Assembly: GCA_965247125.1 (NCBI GenBank)
Contig: CBDFGO010000003.1
Span: 62,001 to 126,000 of the forward strand
Direction: 5' to 3'
Source of the DNA: CALBJU01 sp965247125
Lineage (GTDB): Bacteria; Bacteroidota; Rhodothermia; Rhodothermales; UBA10348
DNA length: 64,000 bases
The stretch's first letter is position 1; each line of letters begins with the position of its first letter. The notes below the pieces were generated by a model. The model was not told the DNA's origin and made no database searches. It saw only the letters and a list, made by a program, of their open reading frames with translations. Made by a program: the position numbers and the translations under genes. Shown piece after piece: positions 33,375-41,684 of this stretch.

Positions 33375-34438
33375 TCATTACCGGCGCCCATGTCCGCACC
33401 GTCAGCTCGGCGCTCGCCGAGCCCTATACGATCGCGTACGAAACTATCACGGATGTGGTGAATCACTTCCTGGTACTTGAAGCGGATAGTGGATTGAGCG
33501 GCATCGGATGCGCAGCACCTGCTCCGGAGGTTACCGGGGAGAGTGAGTCCGCATCCCTGGAAGCACTGAATCAGTTTTGTGTCGAAGTTCGCGGCCACTC
33601 CACCGATTCCTTCCCAGAAGTTGCCTCCAGTCGTCCTTCCGCTCGTGCGGCTGTCGACCTCGCACTGAACGATTTGAGAGCCAGAGCTCGGAATACGAAT
33701 ATCGCCGGCTTGTATGGATCCGCGAAGGCCATTGAGATGGGCCAAATCACGAGCATAACCGTCGGCATTATGGATGTAGAGGCTACGCTTGAGAGGGCGT
33801 CATCATTTGTGTCGGCTGGGTTTTCCTTTTTAAAAATCAAAGGTGGCCACGATGTTGCGCTGGACATCGAGCGATTGCAGGAACTGCGCTTTCAGTTGGA
33901 ACCGGCTGTCCGCATTGCGCTTGACGCCAATCAGGGCTATTCGCTGGAGGACGTTAATAAATTGGACAGGGAAGCCTCGAATCTCAAACTCGAATATTTG
34001 GAGCAACCCACTCCAAAGGCGGACCTCAACCTGATGGCAAAGGCGACGGTCAACTCCTCAATCCCTGTGATGGCCGATGAATCTATTCAGACTCCAGAGG
34101 ATGCTCGGATAATCGCTAAAATGAGCGCCGCGAAGCTCATCAACATCAAGGTTCAGAAGGTAGGTGGACTGCAGGTCGCTCGCGAAATCGATGCCATTGC
34201 GAGGGACGCGGGAATGCCGACGATGCTCGGATGCATGGATGAGTCGGCCCTTTCAGTCGCAGCGGCGCTCCACTTTGGGTCCACACACAGCAATGTGCGC
34301 TATTATGATCTGGATGGACATCTGGATCTCGTCGAGGACCCTTTTGAATCCCTAGTCGAATGCAGGAACGGAGAATTGAAACCTGCCAGTGGACTCGGCC
34401 TCGGGTGGACTACGATTCCCGAGTTTCTCCGAGGCTAA
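33371..34438 (+). CDS. Enolase-superfamily epimerase/racemase, DgcA-like
   Basis: This 355-residue protein of the muconate-lactonizing subgroup contains an N-terminal capping domain and a TIM barrel. Catalytic Lys is in FLKIKGGHDV. The metal-ligand positions are in RIALDANQGYSLEDV, LEYLEQPT and VMADESI. The second catalytic Lys is in LINIKVQKVGGL. The end of the barrel shows TMLGCMDESALSVAAALHF, as in dipeptide epimerases. Alone it would be called L-Ala-D/L-Glu epimerase. Its tight coupling to the DgcN-like gene points to N-acetyl-glutamate racemisation. The 3' end overlaps the convergent kinase gene by 29 bases. Confidence 0.8.
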   Translation: MIITGAHVRTVSSALAEPYTIAYETITDVVNHFLVLEADSGLSGIGCAAPAPEVTGESESASLEALNQFCVEVRGHSTDSFPEVASSRPSARAAVDLALNDLRARARNTNIAGLYGSAKAIEMGQITSITVGIMDVEATLERASSFVSAGFSFLKIKGGHDVALDIERLQELRFQLEPAVRIALDANQGYSLEDVNKLDREASNLKLEYLEQPTPKADLNLMAKATVNSSIPVMADESIQTPEDARIIAKMSAAKLINIKVQKVGGLQVAREIDAIARDAGMPTMLGCMDESALSVAAALHFGSTHSNVRYYDLDGHLDLVEDPFESLVECRNGELKPASGLGLGWTTIPEFLRG

Positions 34439-36242
34439 CCTTCTCGGAGGGCCCTGAGAGACGAACAGGCGGGCGTTCGCTCGCTTTTGAACTTGGGTCT
34501 ACAATCGGGAGAGTGACACAATAGGTGGATCCCGATCCAATTGCCGAGATAATATCAAGTTTTCCGCCCATTTGTTCGATGAGTCTGTGAGCAACGCGTA
34601 GCCCCAGTCCCGAATCATTCTTCAGCCCGAACTCATCCTGTTTTATTGCGTCGAGCGACTGACTGATCGACTCGACAAATTTGGGGTCCATTCCACCGCC
34701 GGTGTCGCTTATCCGAAAGATTAACTGCCCCTGATCTTGTCGAAGATCGAACAAGATCTCACCCTTCTTGGTCAAGCTCATGGCGTGATCGAGAAGATGT
34801 GAAAGAGCATGGCCAAGGTGATTGCGATCAAGCTCACTCTCGATCTTCTGTTCGGGGACCGAAATTAAAAGATCAATATTCTTTTCCTCCGCTTCTGTCG
34901 CGTATTCGGCCAGAACGTTCTGGGAAATAAGGGCAACGTCCGTCAGTTCTGTGTTCTCATCGAGAGTTCCAGAAGAGAGGTGGGCCACGGAAAGGATTGA
35001 ATTCAACAATTTCAGAAGACGATCACTACTAACGCGAATCATGTCGGCGAACTGCTGCTGTTCACCCGAACACTCCTCCACAAGGATATCCGCCAATCCA
35101 ACGATTCCGGACAGAGGCGTGCGAACATCGTGGCTCATGCTCGCAAGAAATTCAGATTTAAGCCGCGAAAGTTCATCGGAGCCCCTTTTGGCCTCCAACA
35201 ATTGGAGCTCTGCGAGTTTGCGCTCGGTGACGTCGCGCAGAACAATCAGGTAACCTTGGTGATCGTTCCCGTTCACAATCACCATTTTTGATGACAGGAC
35301 ATACCAGCGGTCATCTCCAAATCCAGTGAGCTCAAATTCGTTCTTGAACCGATCACCGCTTTTTACGGACTCCCACAGATCTGCAAGGAACGGAAACTCG
35401 TCGGAGACGCATCTGCCGACCTCGCTCTTCGAAGTATCCGTCCGCAGCATTGCGACTGATTCGTTGATTTCAACGATATACCCGTCGGGATCGGTAACAA
35501 TAACTCCGTCGGCCATCGAGCGCATGATCTCTTCCCGGGCGATGGGCTTGAGGTCAAGCATCCGATATCGAAATAGGCCGATAAAAAAGAGCAGTCCAGA
35601 GACGGAAAACGAGACTGGAGTATAATCGAGGTGGAAGTATGCTTCCGGGTTGCTCAGATAGAGCGCATTGAACGCGAATGGGACCAGCGCACCGGCGGTC
35701 ATTATTATCGCCTGAATCCTCAAATACCCTTTCGAGTTTACCATCCGATGGATGAACAACACCACCCCAAATGTGGTCAGTATGTAGGAATAGACGGTTA
35801 ACACCCAGAACACGGGCCCGTATTCTCTACTGACAGTAACAAAAAATTCGGTCACGAGCGGTTTGGTGCTCAAAAATACGAGGTGGTGCAGGGGATTGGT
35901 CGCGATCAGGCCGACAACGATCGCCGGAAAGACGAAGAGACAGACGATTGTCTTCCGCCGTAGAGGCTTTCCTGAGTATGAGGTAGCCAGAAGTACCCAC
36001 AGGACCGGCAAGGACGTGACAAATACGAACTTGAGGTCGGTTAAGAGTATCTTGGTTTCAACGTCTGAGACGACCAGATGAAGACCCGACAACAGTGACC
36101 AAAAGGCGGCCGTCAGCATCACCAGGACGAAGTAGGACGACGTGGCATTCTTAGGCTTTGTCCACGCGTGAATCGCGAGCTCGAGAGAGACAATACTCGC
36201 GATGAAATACGGCCAAGCTATAGAAAGTCCGGAGGTAATCAT
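34410..36242 (-). CDS. Membrane histidine kinase with 7TM sensor and PAS domain
   Basis: This 610-residue protein has a 7-helix N-terminal sensor of the HisKA_7TM type at about residues 8-225 (e.g. TSGLSIAWPYFIASIVSLEL, GPVFWVLTVYSYILTTFGVV). A PAS domain follows (ADGVIVTDPDGYIVEINESV) with a PAC end, YLIVLRDVTERKLAEL. The phospho-acceptor His is in LASMSHDVRTPLSGIVGLAD. The ATPase domain has the N-box ALSHLLDHAMSL, where the usual Asn is less clear. G boxes are RISDTGGGMDP and SGLGLRVAHRLIEQMGG. No receiver or response regulator is next to it, so it is an orphan kinase. Ligand unknown. Confidence 0.9.
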   Translation of the reverse strand: MITSGLSIAWPYFIASIVSLELAIHAWTKPKNATSSYFVLVMLTAAFWSLLSGLHLVVSDVETKILLTDLKFVFVTSLPVLWVLLATSYSGKPLRRKTIVCLFVFPAIVVGLIATNPLHHLVFLSTKPLVTEFFVTVSREYGPVFWVLTVYSYILTTFGVVLFIHRMVNSKGYLRIQAIIMTAGALVPFAFNALYLSNPEAYFHLDYTPVSFSVSGLLFFIGLFRYRMLDLKPIAREEIMRSMADGVIVTDPDGYIVEINESVAMLRTDTSKSEVGRCVSDEFPFLADLWESVKSGDRFKNEFELTGFGDDRWYVLSSKMVIVNGNDHQGYLIVLRDVTERKLAELQLLEAKRGSDELSRLKSEFLASMSHDVRTPLSGIVGLADILVEECSGEQQQFADMIRVSSDRLLKLLNSILSVAHLSSGTLDENTELTDVALISQNVLAEYATEAEEKNIDLLISVPEQKIESELDRNHLGHALSHLLDHAMSLTKKGEILFDLRQDQGQLIFRISDTGGGMDPKFVESISQSLDAIKQDEFGLKNDSGLGLRVAHRLIEQMGGKLDIISAIGSGSTYCVTLPIVDPSSKASERPPVRLSGPSEKVSLGETRES

Positions 36243-36398
36243 TATTTGCCATTTCAGTCTTTAATCTGATCGGCTGGATGATGTACTTCTTAACGTTTTG
36301 GCGGCCTTTCTCGAGGGGGAATGAATCGACCCACGTCTCCCTTGGATTCGGTTACAACCTCGTGATCTCAGAACGGTCTGAATTTGAGAGAATCCGGG

Positions 36399-37520
36399 TC
36401 AAATAACAGGCTCAGGCTGCCCTACGTGCGTGATCCAGGCGCCAGCGAGCACTTCTTCTCCTTCATACAGGACGATCGCTTGACCGGGTGTAATCGCTCT
36501 TCTCGGTTCGGCAAATCGGACCCTCAGCAGATCATCCTCCTGCCAGATGACACAGGGAGCTCCTTCATCCTTGTAGCGAATCTTTCCAACAGCGGGTCGC
36601 TCCGTGCCTATATCACTGTGTTTGACGAAGTTGATCTGGTTGGCTGTCAGATCATCGCCCATCAATTCGTCGCGGGGTCCCACTGTTATCGTATTGGTTT
36701 TTACGTCGATGTGTGAGACATAAATGGGTTCTCCGGTAGCCAGTCCAAGATGATGACGCTGCCCGATAGTATAGAACGGGTACCCTTCATGCTGTCCGAC
36801 TTTGGTGCCATCTGAGAGCACATAGTCGCCCTTCCCCACGCGCTCATCCATGTCAGGGACACGATCGCGCAAGAACCTGCGATAGTTATTGTCAGGCACG
36901 AAACAGATTTCGTACGAATCCGGCTTGTTTGCGACTTCATCCAGTCCGAAATCCGCTGCCATTTTTCGAATCTCAGGCTTGGTCAAATCACCGAGAGGAA
37001 AAATTGTACGGGAAAGATTCTCCTGAGAAACACCCCACAGTGCGTAACTCTGGTCTTTGTTGTGATCCAGCCCTTTCATCAGCACGAATCGCTGGCTCTC
37101 CTCATCCTTTCGAAGTCGCGCGTAATGACCCGTGGCGATAAACTCGCAGCCGAGCGAGTGTGCGCGGCGCATCAGAGATTCCCATTTGATATGCGTGTTG
37201 CAAAGGACACACGGATTGGGTGTACGCCCGGCCATGTACTCATCGGTGAAACGATCAATGACCCAATCACCGAACTCCTGGCGGATATCCACAATAAAAT
37301 GTTTGAAATCGTATTTGATTCCGATGGCCCGGGCGTCGTTCATCGACTCCAACGTGCAGCATCCAATTTCTTTTCCTGTTTTCCCCCCGCTTCCAGAGTA
37401 ATCCCATGTTTTCATAGTTATTCCCACGACCTCGTAGCCCTGTTCTTTCAAGAGAACAGCGGCCACGGAGGAGTCCACTCCGCCGCTCATCGCCACTAAA
37501 ACCTTTCCGTTCCTACTCAT
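36399..37520 (-). CDS. mnmA: tRNA 2-thiouridylase MnmA
   Basis: This 373-residue enzyme thiolates the wobble uridine of Lys, Glu and Gln tRNAs in the cytoplasm. I chose the ATG at 37520, giving MSRNGKVLVAMSGGVDSS with the PP-loop near the N-terminus; the longer frame to 37574 adds unlike sequence. Catalytic cysteines are in GRTPNPCVLCNTHIKW and in SYEICFVPDNNYRRFL. Domain stretches LKGLDHNKDQSYALWGV and YTIGQRHHLGLATGEP are standard. The start overlaps the stop of the MerR-like gene by 4 bases, so the two are co-translated. Confidence 0.96.
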   Translation of the reverse strand: MSRNGKVLVAMSGGVDSSVAAVLLKEQGYEVVGITMKTWDYSGSGGKTGKEIGCCTLESMNDARAIGIKYDFKHFIVDIRQEFGDWVIDRFTDEYMAGRTPNPCVLCNTHIKWESLMRRAHSLGCEFIATGHYARLRKDEESQRFVLMKGLDHNKDQSYALWGVSQENLSRTIFPLGDLTKPEIRKMAADFGLDEVANKPDSYEICFVPDNNYRRFLRDRVPDMDERVGKGDYVLSDGTKVGQHEGYPFYTIGQRHHLGLATGEPIYVSHIDVKTNTITVGPRDELMGDDLTANQINFVKHSDIGTERPAVGKIRYKDEGAPCVIWQEDDLLRVRFAEPRRAITPGQAIVLYEGEEVLAGAWITHVGQPEPVI

Positions 37521-38164
37521 TCTTCGTTCACATTTTCCTGTTGGAGTCCCGTGGACCCAATGACCTCGTAGCACTCCGCTATTACTATCTGCACCTCGTT
37601 CAAAAACAAATTCAACTTCCGAAACATCTTTTGGTTGGCCTCCGGCCGACGGCGTGCAGAATCGGGCAGAACGACGGCAGATTCCAGAATGTGATCCCTG
37701 AAGAAATTCGTGGCCCGAAGAGCTTCCTGAAGCGATATCCCGCTCATGACAATGCTTTTCGCATAGATTCGGGCAACAACCCTAGCCTCCTCCAGAATTT
37801 CCTGTTCCTCTCCATTGTCCGTCGCCACATATTGCATCAACAGCCCCATCAATCGGCGTCCAAGAAGTCTCTTTTCCTCTTTATCGCGCTCTTCGATGCC
37901 ATCGATCCAGCCCGCATGAAGGTCCTGCAGGTCTTCCCGGGTACTGGTCAGGGCTCGCTCACTCAGTTGCACACTGAAAGCCTCAGTTTCAGAAGCATGT
38001 GGTGGTGCAGTTATGCGAGAGATCTCCGAAGCTGAAAACCTTCGATGCCCACCTGGTGTCCGGACGGTCTCAATTTTTCCACTTTCCGCCCATCGTCGAA
38101 GTGTCACCGGGTGAACGCCCAGTTTCTGGGCGGCTGTCTTCAGAGAGTAAAATTCGTCGGCCAT
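37517..38164 (-). CDS. MerR-family-like transcriptional regulator coupled to mnmA
   Basis: This 215-residue protein has an N-terminal winged helix: YSLKTAAQKLGVHPVTLRRW, then VRTPGGHRRFSASEISRI, the MerR/excisionase type used by light- or B12-responsive regulators. The C-terminal 140 residues are helical (EARVVARIYAKSIVMSGISL, LRATNFFRDHILESAVVL) and resemble a sensor helical bundle like the N-terminal domain of RsbR or the cap of B12-regulators, but no B12-binding ExxxH motif region follows. The stop overlaps the MnmA start (ATGA). Its target and signal are unknown. Confidence 0.7.
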   Translation of the reverse strand: MADEFYSLKTAAQKLGVHPVTLRRWAESGKIETVRTPGGHRRFSASEISRITAPPHASETEAFSVQLSERALTSTREDLQDLHAGWIDGIEERDKEEKRLLGRRLMGLLMQYVATDNGEEQEILEEARVVARIYAKSIVMSGISLQEALRATNFFRDHILESAVVLPDSARRRPEANQKMFRKLNLFLNEVQIVIAECYEVIGSTGLQQENVNEE

Positions 38165-38464
38165 CAGATATCACGTTGGACTGTACGACTCGAAACCACT
38201 GCAGATGTATAGTTTTGCTTACATTTAGGGTGCTATAAACGCGGCAGACAGCCAAAATAGCCAATTTTGCCGGCTTCCAATAAATAATGATCAGGTTTAT
38301 TCTAATTATCATCATTCCAGATATGAGGATTGCTCACAATTTGAGTTATAGTGGAGTGTCTGGTGCAAGTCTGCTTCGATTCTCGGAAAAGACGAAAATT
38401 GCCAACGGCGGTAAGTGGAAGTACTTTATGGCCGTACTCAATCGGCTTCTCTATCCTCGATCAT
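38165..38464. other. Divergent intergenic region between the MerR-like regulator and aroQ
   Basis: This 300-base gap should hold divergent promoters. It is A/T-rich around 38280-38345. Frames crossing it (38287-38517) look like chance. I see no RNA gene, and no dyad strong enough to call an operator. Confidence 0.5.
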
Positions 38465-38902
38465 ATGCGGATTCTCGTCGTCAATGGACCAAACCTCAAC
38501 CTGCTGGGGACTCGTGAACCCGAACTCTATGGGAGTACGACGCTCGAAGACCTTCAATTTGGTCTGGTGAGTTCGTTCGAAGATGTCACGTTTACCTTTT
38601 ATCAGAGCAATCACGAGGGCGAATTGATAGATGCCCTTCAGAAGGCGAGCACGGACGGCATCGTATTGAACGGTGCGGGATTCACACATACATCGGTGGC
38701 TTTGCGCGACGCCATCGCCTCAATCGACACGCCGGTAGTGGAGGTGCACATATCCAATATCGCGGCCCGTGAGGAGTTCAGACACCATTCGATAACCGCT
38801 GCGGAATGTGTGGGTTCGATAGCCGGACTCGGCGTCAAAGGGTATCATCTGGCCGTCGAGTATTTTCTTTCGCGGGCAAATCGGTCCGATTCATCTGAAT
38901 GA
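38465..38902 (+). CDS. aroQ: Type II 3-dehydroquinate dehydratase AroQ
   Basis: This 145-residue enzyme dehydrates 3-dehydroquinate in the shikimate pathway. I chose the ATG at 38465, so the protein begins with the invariant RILVVNGPNLNLLGTREPELYG. FYQSNHEGELIDALQKA, ILNGAGFTHTSVALRDAI-like sequence and VVEVHISNIAAREEFRHHS carry the active-site Asn, His and Arg residues. Length is exactly normal. Its stop overlaps the flippase start by 4 bases (ATGA). Confidence 0.96.
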   Translation: MRILVVNGPNLNLLGTREPELYGSTTLEDLQFGLVSSFEDVTFTFYQSNHEGELIDALQKASTDGIVLNGAGFTHTSVALRDAIASIDTPVVEVHISNIAAREEFRHHSITAAECVGSIAGLGVKGYHLAVEYFLSRANRSDSSE

Positions 38903-40440
38903 GTGCCCAGGCCCGCATCAAACGTCTCGCCTCGGAGACCGCCGTCTATGGCGTGTCTTCCATCGTCGGTCGCCTCATCAACTTCCTGCTGTTTCCACTC
39001 TATTCGCAGGTCTTTCCGCCGGACGTTTACGAGCCAATCATCGTCTTGTATGCCGCATTCATCTTTCTGAACATCCTGTATCAACACGGGATGGAATCGT
39101 CTTACCTGAAGTTCGCGACGGATCGGGATGAACTTAAGGGAAGAAGTCGGGCTTTTTCGACCGCGCTGATCTCGCTGGTGATTCTAGCTATCCTGCTTTC
39201 ACTGGTGGTCTGGTTTGCACGGGGAGGAGTTGGAAGCATCGTAGGGTTGAGTCCTGACTATCAGAATCTGTTTTCATACGCTGCGCTGATCCTGCTCTTG
39301 GACGCCGTGGCAGTGGTTCCATTTGCTGACCTCCGACTCCGAAACCGACCCTGGCTCTTCGCCGGCATCCGGGTTGCTAATATCGTGGTCAACGTAACCC
39401 TCAACATCATTTTAATTTTTGTTTTTGAGCTGGGAATCGAAGCCATCTTGATCGCCAATGTGATCGCTTCGGCCACGAGCGTCGTGTTACTTCTGCCCGT
39501 TTCGTGGCCGCGTTTTTCTTCGTTCGATTCCGGACTCTGGAAGAAGATGATCCGTTTCGGAATGCCATTCGTACCTGGTGGCCTCGGATATGCGATCACG
39601 GAGCGCGTGAATATCTTTTTCCTCGAAAGAATGGATCCGGAAACCGTTCAGCGCCTCTATGGAATGGATGCGGTGACTCATCCTGAACTGCACGAACGAG
39701 CGGTCAGTCAGGGAATGGGAGTCTACACCCAGCATATCGTAGGCACGTACGGCGGCATGATTAAGCTGGCTGTCCTGATGGCTCTTTTCGTTCAAATGTT
39801 CAGGTATGCCTGGCAGCCGTTTTTTCTTCAAAGGCAGCACGACGCGGATGCTCCTGACCTGTACAGCAAGGTTTTTGGCGTTCTGACACTCGTTCTTTTG
39901 AGCGCCTTCCTGGGCATTGCGTTTCTGGCCGACGATCTCGTCAGCATTCCATTACCCGGTAACCGCACGCTGATTGCCTCAGGCTATTGGATGGGTCTGA
40001 GCATTATTCCAATTGCTCTGGTCGGCTATGTCTTTCAGGGCTGGTACTACCATTTCTCAGCCGGCGCCTATCTGCGCGATCGGTCCCGGTATTTTCTTCA
40101 TGCGACACTGGTAGGCAGCGCGGTCGCGGTTTTATTGAACGCGTTCCTGGTACCCGATTACGGCATGTGGGCCGCAGCGCTCGCTACGTCAGCGGCCTAC
40201 ACCGCAATGGCTCTCACCCTTTTGTTCTTGATTCGTCGACACTATCCGATCGACTATAGGTGGAATCGCATCATACCTGCTTGTGTGACCACTGCCGTTT
40301 TCTTTTTTACCTGGTACTATATCCAAGAGCTTCAGACCTGGTGGATCGAACTGCTGATGGTTTCTGCATTCGCGCTACTGGCTGCGAGGATTCTGAAGAT
40401 TCCCGTCTTCCAGTCGGTCCGGTCGCTCCTGGGTCGCTGA
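38899..40440 (+). CDS. Polysaccharide/lipid flippase of the MOP (Wzx-like) superfamily
   Basis: This 513-residue membrane protein has about 14 hydrophobic segments. It opens IKRLASETAVYGVSSIVGRL with a conserved SSIVGRLINFLLFPLYS helix as in Wzx/RfbX flippases. Further segments include IVVNVTLNIILIFVFELGI and MVSAFALLAARILKIPVF. It probably moves undecaprenyl-linked oligosaccharide across the inner membrane, but no glycosyltransferase gene is near to fix the substrate. It is coupled to aroQ by the 4-base overlap. The last 66 bases overlap the convergent propeller gene. Confidence 0.85.
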   Translation: MSAQARIKRLASETAVYGVSSIVGRLINFLLFPLYSQVFPPDVYEPIIVLYAAFIFLNILYQHGMESSYLKFATDRDELKGRSRAFSTALISLVILAILLSLVVWFARGGVGSIVGLSPDYQNLFSYAALILLLDAVAVVPFADLRLRNRPWLFAGIRVANIVVNVTLNIILIFVFELGIEAILIANVIASATSVVLLLPVSWPRFSSFDSGLWKKMIRFGMPFVPGGLGYAITERVNIFFLERMDPETVQRLYGMDAVTHPELHERAVSQGMGVYTQHIVGTYGGMIKLAVLMALFVQMFRYAWQPFFLQRQHDADAPDLYSKVFGVLTLVLLSAFLGIAFLADDLVSIPLPGNRTLIASGYWMGLSIIPIALVGYVFQGWYYHFSAGAYLRDRSRYFLHATLVGSAVAVLLNAFLVPDYGMWAAALATSAAYTAMALTLLFLIRRHYPIDYRWNRIIPACVTTAVFFFTWYYIQELQTWWIELLMVSAFALLAARILKIPVFQSVRSLLGR

Positions 40441-41547
40441 TGGTGCCTGAGAGCAATTGTGATCCGTCTCTGGCGAGCGAGAGATCACGAATTCTCTAAG
40501 CCGAGTTCCGGCAGCGGAGCTGCTGGTCGTTCCTCCACCTTGCAGGAAGAAAAGGCTGTTTCCACTGTATCCTATGGGTACTCGCTGGGCGCGTTCGTTC
40601 GCCCCAACTGTAAATCGGATCAGGTCGATAAATCTGAGCCCCTTGGAGAAAATGGCGACCGCCATCTCGCGATCCGTCAGTTGCCAATCATGTGAAATCA
40701 CGACAATCAGGACATCCGACAATTCATAGACAGCCACGATTCGGCTGACCGACGTCAAATAATCATGCAGTTTCCCCATCGCTCGGTCGAGCTCAACGGC
40801 AAAAAATGATCGATATGGATCTAGAGGAACTTGAAAATCAGAATCAGGAACACGATTTCTTCTTCGCACCCGTCCATCATGGGCCAGGTAGATCACAGTA
40901 GCCCCCGGCAGGGCAAAATAGTATCGATCCCGCGTACCCGTAAGAAGGGATAACCTTGGCTCCTCCAGTAGAATGGCCAGTGAATGGGCATCCGCACGAA
41001 CCATCGGAATCGGCCTGCTTCTTCCTTCAACACTCGCTTCGAGCACCCCCTGCAAGCTCGGACGTGATCTAAACCCAAGAACTCCATCGTGCCACGGAAT
41101 AAATCCAGACCAGTTCTGCGCATCTACGGAGATCTCATTCATCAGGTCGCCATCGTAATCCAGAGCCCGCGACTTTCCTGCCACCAGATCGAGAACATGA
41201 ACAGCATAATCGACTTTTGTCATCGGGCCCGGCCATTTAATGTCGATTGGACCCACGATCGACCTTCCCACCGACCACAAATAACTTCCATCTCCTGAAA
41301 ACACGTCGACACCCGGCCCCGTTCTCGCCGAAGCCAAGAATCGCTCATTATCCATGAATACGACCTGTCGGACGCCCCTGATTCGCGTTCCAGGACCCAG
41401 CGTAATCTCGCGTCCAGGGCGCATTTCAAACATGCATTTTACGCCTATCCAGCTTTTTCCGGACTTCCCTGCCTGAGCCCTGGCAGCGGCCGGAAGCAGC
41501 ATCGTTAGAACCAAGACGACCAGATATGTGAGAAGTGTTCTGTTCAT
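40375..41547 (-). CDS. Secreted beta-propeller-like protein of unknown function
   Basis: This 390-residue protein has a signal peptide (LLTYLVVLVLTMLLPAAARAQ). The body has recurring strand pairs such as RFLASARTGPGVDVFSGDGS, DYAVHVLDLVAGKSRALDYD and SFFAVELDRAMGKLHDY, as in 6-bladed propeller proteins of Bacteroidota. I know no function for it. Its last 22 codons lie over the 3' end of the flippase gene on the other strand, so the C-terminus may be an overextension or a true overlap. Confidence 0.65.
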   Translation of the reverse strand: MNRTLLTYLVVLVLTMLLPAAARAQAGKSGKSWIGVKCMFEMRPGREITLGPGTRIRGVRQVVFMDNERFLASARTGPGVDVFSGDGSYLWSVGRSIVGPIDIKWPGPMTKVDYAVHVLDLVAGKSRALDYDGDLMNEISVDAQNWSGFIPWHDGVLGFRSRPSLQGVLEASVEGRSRPIPMVRADAHSLAILLEEPRLSLLTGTRDRYYFALPGATVIYLAHDGRVRRRNRVPDSDFQVPLDPYRSFFAVELDRAMGKLHDYLTSVSRIVAVYELSDVLIVVISHDWQLTDREMAVAIFSKGLRFIDLIRFTVGANERAQRVPIGYSGNSLFFLQGGGTTSSSAAGTRLREFVISRSPETDHNCSQAPSATQERPDRLEDGNLQNPRSQ

Positions 41548-41684
41548 CTATCCAACAGAGACCGCCACTCCTTCATCCGCAACCAACTAATTCGACCTCC
41601 GTCACAATCTGTGCAAACCAAAGGGGCGCAATCACGGTCAAAACAATTGGGAAACTGGGCCCAAATCACCACGAGATAATCGCA

